From: Deltaproteobacteria bacterium
GTDB taxonomy: Bacteria > Desulfobacterota_B > Binatia > Bin18
Direction: 5' to 3'
DNA: 11,740 bases
NCBI GenBank assembly: GCA_012271025.1
Contig: JAAXHF010000254.1
Coordinates: forward strand, 1-11,740
Below, in pieces: positions 1 through 5,474 of the stretch. Numbering within the stretch: the stretch's first letter is position 1; every line of letters begins with the position of its first letter. Under the pieces are notes generated by a model, which was not told where the DNA came from, made no database searches, and was given only the letters and a program-made list of their open reading frames with translations. A program made the translations under genes and the position numbers.

Positions 1-432
1 GCCGGTGCAGCGACACAGGTTGCCCGACAGGCCGTGGCGGATTTCCTCTTCGCTCGGTTGCGGGTTTTTGGCCAGCAGGTCGTAGGCGCTCATCAGAAAG
101 CCTGAGGTACAAAACCCGCACTGCAAAGCATGATGATCCCAAAAGGCCTGTTGCAGGGGGTGGAGTTGCTCCCCGTCGGCCAGGCCCTCCAGGGTCATGA
201 CCTCGCCGCCGTCGGCCTGCACGGCCAGCAGCAGGCAGGAGCGCACGCTGTTGCCGTTGAGCATGACGGTACACGCGCCGCACACGCCGTGTTCACAGCC
301 CAGATGGGTGGCGGTCAAGCCGAGGTCATGGCGCAGAAAGTCGGCCAGCAGGCGGCGGACTTCGACCTGGCGTTCCACGTCTTGGCCGTTCACCCGCAGG
401 CGCACGGTTTGGGTTGTGGTGAATTCCGGCAT
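1..432 (-). CDS. coxS: CoxS-like [2Fe-2S] subunit of a molybdenum hydroxylase, 3' end cut by window
   Basis: Small iron-sulfur subunit of a xanthine oxidase/CO dehydrogenase-family enzyme. It passes electrons from the molybdenum centre of the large subunit to the FAD of the medium subunit, in the cytoplasm. The reading frame gives 144 residues before the window edge. A plant-type ferredoxin cluster is visible (Cys46, 51, 54, 66 in the CEHGVCGAC context), then a second [2Fe-2S] helical domain (Cys105, 108, 140, 142 in CGFCTSG and NLCRCTG). The usual family length is about 155-165 residues, so only the tail is missing. The ATG at 432 has GAGGAGG five bases upstream (438-444), overlapping the stop of coxM, so the two are translationally coupled. 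Family assignment is firm. The substrate cannot be read from this subunit: CO is only one option, and the large subunit outside the window would decide. Confidence 0.95.
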   Translation of the reverse strand, partial: MPEFTTTQTVRLRVNGQDVERQVEVRRLLADFLRHDLGLTATHLGCEHGVCGACTVMLNGNSVRSCLLLAVQADGGEVMTLEGLADGEQLHPLQQAFWDHHALQCGFCTSGFLMSAYDLLAKNPQPSEEEIRHGLSGNLCRCTG

Positions 433-442
433 ACGCACCTCC

Positions 443-1306
443 TCAGCTGGGTTGCCAGGCCTGGTCCAGGGCACGGCGGCTGAGAACCCGGACCATGCGG
501 CGCCGAAAGTCGGCCGAGCCGTGCACGTCCGAGGGGGGATCGACCGCTGCGGCCGCTCGGTCCGCCGCCGCAGCCAGCGCCGCGTCTTCCCCCCGGCTGC
601 CGACCAGACAGGCCGCGACATCGGCAACGGCCAGCGGCACGTCGTGCGCCCCGGCGACGGCCAGGCTGGCGGCCCGGCAGGTCTGGCTCTCGTCCAGCGT
701 CAGCTGACAGGCCACTGCGGCAATGGCAAAGTCGCCCGGCCGCCGACACAGCTCCTGAAAGCCCCAGCGCGTCCGCTCAGGGGCGACCGGCAGCCGGATT
801 TCACACAGCAGCTCGTCGGGCTCAATCGTCGTGGTCAGCGGCCCGACAAAGAAATCTCGGGCCGCCACCGTCCGCGAGCCGGTGTGTGAGCGCAGCAGCA
901 GTTCGGCGTCCAGGGTCACCGCCACCAGCGGCCATTCCGCAGCCGGGTCGGCGTGGACCAGGCTGCCGCCAATTGTGCCCCGGTTGCGAATCGCCAGATG
1001 CCCCACCTCGCTCGCGGCCCGGGCCATCAGGGGTTGCGCCGTCCGCACGGTGTCCGAGACCTCAAGCGTCCGATGGCGGGTCAGGGCGCCGACGCGCAGC
1101 GTCCCGTTCTCCTGCACGATGAAGTCCAGCTCGCTCAGCCGATTCAGGTCAATCACGGCGTCTGCCCAGGCCATACGCAGGTTGAGCAGCGGCACCAGGC
1201 TCTGGCCTCCGGCCAGCAGCTTCGCCCCGTCCCCGGCTTCGGCCAGCAAGGCCAGGGCCTCAGCAACCGAGTCGGGACACGCATAGCTGAAAGGGGGCGG
1301 TTTCAT
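443..1306 (-). CDS. coxM: CoxM-like FAD-binding medium subunit of a molybdenum hydroxylase
   Basis: Flavoprotein subunit (287 residues, normal length for the family) of a CO dehydrogenase/xanthine dehydrogenase-type complex. It takes electrons from the CoxS clusters onto FAD. The two FAD-contact motifs of the family are visible: AGGQS at 32-36, followed by LVPLLNLR, and TIGGS at 111-115, followed by LVHADPAAEWP. The C-terminal third (about 175-280) fits the CO_deh_flav_C domain. The start is the ATG at 1306, preceded by AGGAG at a good distance (CAGGAGAATCGAC). It sits between coxG and coxS with 10 bases to coxS, so it is part of a G-M-S operon. The M-then-S order matches form-I cox operons and many other hydroxylase operons; form-II operons are usually S-L-M. 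The order alone does not fix the substrate. Confidence 0.93.
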   Translation of the reverse strand: MKPPPFSYACPDSVAEALALLAEAGDGAKLLAGGQSLVPLLNLRMAWADAVIDLNRLSELDFIVQENGTLRVGALTRHRTLEVSDTVRTAQPLMARAASEVGHLAIRNRGTIGGSLVHADPAAEWPLVAVTLDAELLLRSHTGSRTVAARDFFVGPLTTTIEPDELLCEIRLPVAPERTRWGFQELCRRPGDFAIAAVACQLTLDESQTCRAASLAVAGAHDVPLAVADVAACLVGSRGEDAALAAAADRAAAAVDPPSDVHGSADFRRRMVRVLSRRALDQAWQPS

Positions 1307-1327
1307 GTCGATTCTCCTGAACTTTTG

Positions 1328-1380
1328 AAAAGGTAATCATGATATCCTCTGATATTGTGTTGTTATCACGATTGCCTTTT
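1328..1380 (-). repeat. Long imperfect inverted repeat (hairpin) between coxG and coxM
   Basis: Two 17-base arms, 1328-1344 and 1364-1380, are reverse complements except at two positions. They are separated by a 19-base loop. In the minus-strand transcript the two exceptions are one C-A mismatch and one G-U wobble. The arms are AT-rich in a GC-rich setting and end in A4/T4. The right arm contains the coxG stop codon (1366-1368), and the left arm lies about 20 bases before the coxM start. Likely roles are mRNA stabilisation or processing between cistrons, partial termination, or a protein-binding site. The pairing is seen directly; the function is inferred. Confidence 0.6.
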
Positions 1381-1899
1381 GAAGCCGAAGCGGCTCCGCA
1401 GCCAGCGCGCCAAGGCCCGCCACAGGTTGAGCAGACCGCCCTGACGGACAGCCTGGCCCGGTACGGCGCTGAGTTCCGCTTCCAGAGCGCTGAAAAACTG
1501 GCCCAGCATCATTTTGGCCACGCCGTCAAGCATGCGCTGACCGACGCTGGCCAGCGGGCCGCCGAGCTGTACGTCGCCGCTGTAGTGCAGCACGGTGTGG
1601 TCGGCCTGTTCGGTCAGGTCAATCGTGCCGGCGCCCCTGATGAAGCCCTGCCTGCCCTTGCCGTCCAGAACGAGTTTGTAGTGGTGCGGCGCCTGGATGT
1701 CTTCGAGCTTGACCGTGCCGCTGTACCTGCCCTTGATGGCGGCGACACCGAGTTGCAGCTCGCCCCGGTATACGTGGGCGGCCGTGGGTTCCAGCTTCTC
1801 GCAGCCGGGCAGGCAGGTGGCCAGGCAGACGGGGTCGGTCAACAGCCGCCACACCGCCTGACGGGGCGCGGGAAGGGTCTGGGTGCCTGCGAGCTTCAT
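1366..1899 (-). CDS. coxG: CoxG-like SRPBCC protein
   Basis: SRPBCC-fold protein of the CoxG family, first gene of the minus-strand cox-type operon. In Oligotropha, CoxG is linked to membrane recruitment of CO dehydrogenase; I infer a similar accessory role here. The family hallmark is at the N-terminus: MKLAGTQTLPAPRQAVWRLL, then DPVCLATCLPGCEKLE, followed by the GELQLGVAAIKGRYSGTVKL strand region. The last ~22 residues (LLNLWRALARWLRSRFGF) are basic and amphipathic, which would suit a peripheral membrane contact. The frame stays open upstream to 2055, but the conserved domain begins at the ATG at 1899, so I chose that start (177 residues). The upstream extension is Arg/Pro-rich and looks non-coding. 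The stop codon lies inside the right arm of a long inverted repeat. Confidence 0.88.
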   Translation of the reverse strand: MKLAGTQTLPAPRQAVWRLLTDPVCLATCLPGCEKLEPTAAHVYRGELQLGVAAIKGRYSGTVKLEDIQAPHHYKLVLDGKGRQGFIRGAGTIDLTEQADHTVLHYSGDVQLGGPLASVGQRMLDGVAKMMLGQFFSALEAELSAVPGQAVRQGGLLNLWRALARWLRSRFGFKRQS

Positions 1900-2084
1900 G
1901 CCAGTGCCTGTCCTGTTTCCGGGTTGGAGAAGGGGCTTCGCCACGAGCCTCCGCATACTACTGCTCCGGGCCGGACGGTGCAAGAACGCGGCCGGCGGCA
2001 TTGCATCCGAGCTGCGGGCTGGGCAATATGGTCCGGCCCGTCTGCTCGACCCCACGCGGCAGGCTGAACATCAAGGAGGAAGGC
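1900..2084. promoter_or_regulatory. Divergent intergenic region between coxG and the molybdopterin oxidoreductase
   Basis: A 185-base region from which the cox-type operon reads left and the DMSO-reductase-family gene reads right, so both promoters must lie here or in the early coding sequence. I could not pick a convincing sigma-70 -35/-10 pair on either strand: TTGCAT near 2002 with a CAATAT-like element downstream is a poor match. The one clear element is the ribosome binding site at 2074-2080. Confidence 0.5.
2074..2080 (+). promoter_or_regulatory. Ribosome binding site AGGAGGA of the molybdopterin oxidoreductase
   Basis: A strong Shine-Dalgarno sequence four bases before the ATG at 2085. 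It decides the start: the frame is open from an ATG at 2001, but the extra 28 residues have no such site and fall outside the conserved domain. Confidence 0.85.
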
Positions 2085-4451
2085 ATGCAAACCCAGACTG
2101 TCGATCCGTCAATCTCCCGAACGCCGATTCGGCTGAACGCCACAGATCAGGCCACAGTGTGTGTGCTGTGCAGCCACAACTGTGGTTTGCGGGTCGATGT
2201 GGTTGACGGACACATCGAGCACATTCGGGCCGATGAGACGAGCCCGATCTCGCACGGCTATATCTGCAATAAGGGCTTCAGCATTCCCGCCTATGTGAAC
2301 CACGCCCAGCGCGTCTCGCATCCGCTCAAGCGTCGGCCCGAGGGCGGCTTTGAGCAGATCGGCTGGGAGCAGGCCATCGCCGAAATCGGTGCCAAGCTGA
2401 AACGTATCCGCGACCAGCACGCGCCGCGCTCCATCGGCCTGGTCGGGATTGGCGGCCAGGCCAACCATCTGGACGCGCCGTTTGGAGTGACGTTTCTGTC
2501 GCTGCTGGGCTCGCGGCGCTTTTTTAACGCCCTGGCCCAGGAAAAGTCCCAGCACTGGATGGTCCTGGAATGGATGCTGGACAGCTCGTCGGGCACCTCG
2601 TTGCATCCCGACCATGACGCGTCCGATTTTCTGCTGGTGCTCGGCACCAACCCGCATATCAGCAACCGGGGCCACAATCCGACCGACGGGCTGAAAGCCC
2701 TGGCCCGCGATAGCGCCCGCACGATGGTAGTCGTCGATCCCCGGATCACCGAGACCACCCGCCAGGCCGACCGCCACCTGCGCCTCAAGCCCGGGACGGA
2801 TGCCTATCTGCTGCTGGCCCTGGCCGCGATCATTATTGGCCGCGACCTGGGCGACGCGGATTTCATTCGAGACAAGACGCTCGGCTACGAGGAGGTCAAA
2901 GCCTGGCTGGCTGCGGTTGACGTGCCGGACATGGCCCGCCGCTGCGGCCTGGAGGTGGGGGATATCGTCGCCACTGCCGAAGAGCTGGCGGCCGCCCGGC
3001 ACGCCTCGCTGCTGTGGGACCTGGGCGTTGAGATGACGCTGTTCTCCACCCTCAACTCCTACCTCCTGCACCTGCTGGTGGCGGTGACCGGCAACCTGGG
3101 CAAACCGGGCGGCAACGTGTTCACCACCAACCTCAACCCGCCGACGCCCGACCCGCGGCGTCATGACGAACCCGAGCGCGCCCTGGCGTCCGGCATTCCG
3201 GCCGTCTCGGCCTTTGCCCGGCTGGGCGTGTTCTCACCGGTGCTGATTCCTGAAGAGATCACGCTTGACCACCCCGAACGTCTGCGGGCGCTGATTGTTG
3301 AGGGGGCAAATCCGCTGCTGTCCTACCCCGATACCAAGGCCTGGCTGGCGGCGCGCGAAGAGCTGGAGCTGCTGGTCGTCATTGAGCCGGCCATGACCGA
3401 GACGGCGCGGGTGGCCGACTATGTTCTGCCCACGCCGGTCGGCTATGAAAAGTGGGAGATGGCCAGCTTCCCGCGCGGCTTTCCCGGCGTGCCGGTTCAG
3501 GTTCGTCCGCCAATCGTTCCGGCCCTGGGCGAAGCCCTGCCCGAGGGCGAGATCTATATCCGTCTGGCCGAGGCCATGGGTCTGGCGCCCGAGGCGCCGG
3601 CCGAGTTGCACGAGCTGGCGGCCGAGGCCGACCGGCCGGACGGCGCGGCGCGCTATCTCAGCGCACTCCAGGCTGCGGCCAAACAGGCCAGGTTTCGCGC
3701 CCCGCTGTACTGGGCCTACCGGACCCTGGGGCACAAGCTGGACGCGCCCGTCCTGTCCTCGATCTGGTTTCAGGCGGTCATGAACGGTCGTGTGCGGGGC
3801 GAAGCCGTGGCCCGTGCGTTCGGACCCGAGTGGCAGGACAAGGACGGTTTCAGCCTGGGGCTGGAGGTGTATCGACGTCTGATGGCGCATCCCGAGGGGG
3901 TGGAGATTGCCCGGCTCGATCCGGCGACGAATCTGGACGAGCGGATCGGCTTTGACGATAAAAAGGTCCGCCTGGCGCCGCACCAGATCCAGGCCGAACT
4001 GAACCGGGCCATTGCTACCCCGCCCGCCCACGACCCGGACTATCCGACCATCCTGGCCTCGGGCCTGCGCACCCGCTGGACGGCCAACACCATTCAGCGC
4101 GACCCCGAGTGGCGCAAAGGCCGGGGACCGCACTGCGCGCTCAACCTGTCGCCCGGCGACGCCGAACGGATAGGCGTGAGCAACGGGGATACGGTTCGGG
4201 TCGTCACCAGACGCAGCAGCGTCGAGCTGCCGGCCATGATCGATACCAAGCTCCTGGACGGCCATGTGTGGATGCCGAACGGCTTTGGCATGCAGTACCC
4301 CAGCGGCGAGGGCGGCTACGATGGGCCGACCGAGAGCGTCGGGGTGAACATGAACGCCTACACCGATGTCACCGCCCGCGACCCCTTCAGCGGCTGTCCG
4401 CACCACCGCTATGTGCCGTGCCGGCTTGAGCCGGTGGGTGCGGCGACGTAG
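2085..4451 (+). CDS. Molybdopterin-dependent oxidoreductase, DMSO reductase family, with N-terminal [4Fe-4S] domain
   Basis: Large catalytic subunit-type protein of 788 residues, binding a bis-molybdopterin guanine dinucleotide cofactor. The [4Fe-4S] motif is C26-x2-C29-x3-C33-x27-C61 (CVLCSHNC ... ICNKG). Then come the molybdopterin domains: LVLGTNPHISNRGHNPTDGL and VVVDPRITETTRQADRHLRLKPGTDA match the cofactor-binding loops of formate dehydrogenase/nitrate reductase-like enzymes. The C-terminal molydop-binding barrel starts around PTILASGLRTRWTANTIQRDPEW and includes HVWMPNGFGMQYP. There is no Tat signal, so it should be cytoplasmic. No cysteine occurs between Cys61 and Cys287, so the metal ligand cannot be the Cys or SeCys of formate dehydrogenases; a Ser, Asp or no protein ligand is likely. 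No electron-transfer subunit is adjacent on its strand. The substrate is unknown and I assign none. Confidence 0.9.
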   Translation: MQTQTVDPSISRTPIRLNATDQATVCVLCSHNCGLRVDVVDGHIEHIRADETSPISHGYICNKGFSIPAYVNHAQRVSHPLKRRPEGGFEQIGWEQAIAEIGAKLKRIRDQHAPRSIGLVGIGGQANHLDAPFGVTFLSLLGSRRFFNALAQEKSQHWMVLEWMLDSSSGTSLHPDHDASDFLLVLGTNPHISNRGHNPTDGLKALARDSARTMVVVDPRITETTRQADRHLRLKPGTDAYLLLALAAIIIGRDLGDADFIRDKTLGYEEVKAWLAAVDVPDMARRCGLEVGDIVATAEELAAARHASLLWDLGVEMTLFSTLNSYLLHLLVAVTGNLGKPGGNVFTTNLNPPTPDPRRHDEPERALASGIPAVSAFARLGVFSPVLIPEEITLDHPERLRALIVEGANPLLSYPDTKAWLAAREELELLVVIEPAMTETARVADYVLPTPVGYEKWEMASFPRGFPGVPVQVRPPIVPALGEALPEGEIYIRLAEAMGLAPEAPAELHELAAEADRPDGAARYLSALQAAAKQARFRAPLYWAYRTLGHKLDAPVLSSIWFQAVMNGRVRGEAVARAFGPEWQDKDGFSLGLEVYRRLMAHPEGVEIARLDPATNLDERIGFDDKKVRLAPHQIQAELNRAIATPPAHDPDYPTILASGLRTRWTANTIQRDPEWRKGRGPHCALNLSPGDAERIGVSNGDTVRVVTRRSSVELPAMIDTKLLDGHVWMPNGFGMQYPSGEGGYDGPTESVGVNMNAYTDVTARDPFSGCPHHRYVPCRLEPVGAAT

Positions 4452-4501
4452 TAGGAAAACGCTCGGCCCGCCCTGACCGAAAAAGCGTGGACGACTCACC
4501 A

Positions 4502-4996
4502 ATGTCGGTAGCGAAGTGGTCCGTCGGGGTCGTGCTCATCCTGGTGCTGGCGTCCCTCACGCTGGCACTCACAGGTCGAAAGTCGGTCCGCGCAGAGCTG
4601 GTGATACCGGCCAGCCCCGCTTCGATCTGGCGCGTGCTCATGGATACATCCGGCTATCGCGACTGGAACCCGATTTTTGTTTCAGCCCAAGGCGTGTTCA
4701 AGGAAGGCGGCACGATCTCTTACCAGATGCAAATCGGAGATGAGCCGGCCGTGGGAGTTGAACCCACCGTACGAAAACTTGAGGTCGAACGGGAAATTAA
4801 CCAGTTCGGCGGACTCCGCGGCGTGTTGACCTACAACCACACCTGGCGGCTTGAGCCGATGGGAGAGGGCACGAAGGTGAGTCAGCATGAAGAGTATCGG
4901 GGCCTGTATGTGTGGTTTTGGGATCCGAGCCCGGTTGAGCGGGCCTACACACAAGCGCTCGTTGCCTTGCAGGCGAGGCTAGACGCGCGGCAATGA
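4502..4996 (+). CDS. Membrane-anchored SRPBCC (polyketide cyclase-like) protein
   Basis: A 164-residue protein with an N-terminal hydrophobic segment (about residues 6-24, SVGVVLILVLASLTLAL), then an SRPBCC/START-like ligand-binding domain. Typical motifs are IPASPASIWRVLMDTSGYRDWNPIF near the start of the domain, YQMQIGDEP in the middle, and the long C-terminal helix ending SPVERAYTQALVALQARL. The domain would sit outside the cytoplasm or at the membrane surface. It follows the molybdopterin oxidoreductase by 50 bases on the same strand, so the two may be co-transcribed. The start could also be the GTG at 4487, five codons earlier; neither has a strong ribosome binding site and I prefer the ATG. 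The ligand is unknown. It is a different subfamily from the CoxG-like protein across the window. Confidence 0.82.
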   Translation: MSVAKWSVGVVLILVLASLTLALTGRKSVRAELVIPASPASIWRVLMDTSGYRDWNPIFVSAQGVFKEGGTISYQMQIGDEPAVGVEPTVRKLEVEREINQFGGLRGVLTYNHTWRLEPMGEGTKVSQHEEYRGLYVWFWDPSPVERAYTQALVALQARLDARQ

Positions 4997-5042
4997 GAGC
5001 AGGGGCAGTGAGCTGAGGCACTTGACGAAAAGCACCGGGCGA

Positions 5043-5474
5043 ATGAGAAGCCCGATGTGTGGAAACATAAAGCGCTGCGTCGTTCCGTGCCTGCTCGGGG
5101 CGTGGGCGCTCTTCGCTCAGCCGGCCGCCGCCCAGCCGCAGACCCTCGTTGGCTGGTTCACGATAACGGTTGCGGATGAGCTGACCGAGTCCGGCCTTAT
5201 CTCTGAAACCACCTATGCGCTGACCGAGGACTCGGGCGAGCGGCACGAGCTGCTGCTCGACGCAGCACTCTTGAAGCCGCTCGGCGGCCCGGTGGCGGTG
5301 AACCGCAAGCGGGTGGCGGTGACGGGCGAGTGGGAGCAGGCTGGGCCTGGCACAACGGCACGGTTCCGCGTCAGCTCAATCGGCTTGGTCATGTCTCCGT
5401 TGAAGGCCCTGCCGGGCCGGACCTTCGCCTCCGACCCGTCTCCCCAGTCCGGGGTGACAGGTTCCCAGGCGTGA
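5043..5474 (+). CDS. N-terminal fragment with signal peptide of the broken metalloprotease
   Basis: Encodes 143 residues. A signal peptide is clear: basic NIKR, hydrophobic CVVPCLLGAWALFA, then a cleavage site around QPAAA-QPQ. After that comes a beta-rich region (LVGWFTITVADELT, YALTEDSGERHELLLD, NRKRVAVTGEW, ARFRVSSIG) of a kind found before protease domains, with no catalytic motif of its own. The ATG at 5043 was chosen; a TTG seven codons earlier (5022) and the ATG at 5055 are alternatives. The fragment ends VTGSQA-stop, and the next in-frame codons read VTILCRFAD, which starts the protease domain. On its own it would be a small exported protein of no known function, so I regard it as the leader half of one gene. 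Confidence 0.7.
   Translation: MRSPMCGNIKRCVVPCLLGAWALFAQPAAAQPQTLVGWFTITVADELTESGLISETTYALTEDSGERHELLLDAALLKPLGGPVAVNRKRVAVTGEWEQAGPGTTARFRVSSIGLVMSPLKALPGRTFASDPSPQSGVTGSQA

Noticed and set aside
1263..1340. Short minus-strand ORF (about 26 codons) starting at 1340 before coxM
   Set aside because: It overlaps the coxM start in another frame and has no recognisable product. It could be a leader peptide, but nothing supports that beyond an AGAGGA-like sequence.
1900..2055. N-terminal extension of CoxG from an ATG at 2055
   Set aside because: The extra 52 residues are low-complexity Arg/Pro-rich and lie before the normal start of the CoxG domain. The extension would also run through the divergent control region.
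3234..4502. 422-codon minus-strand open frame opposite the molybdopterin oxidoreductase, and a similar one at 2109-3164
   Set aside because: The plus strand carries conserved cofactor-binding motifs across this whole span; the antisense products have no family features.
5472..5474. TGA read as selenocysteine or as Trp in a variant code
   Set aside because: Other genes here (coxG, coxM, the hydrolase and others) end at TGA in the expected place, so the code is standard. The position is at the start of a core strand, not a redox site, and I see no convincing selenocysteine hairpin after it.
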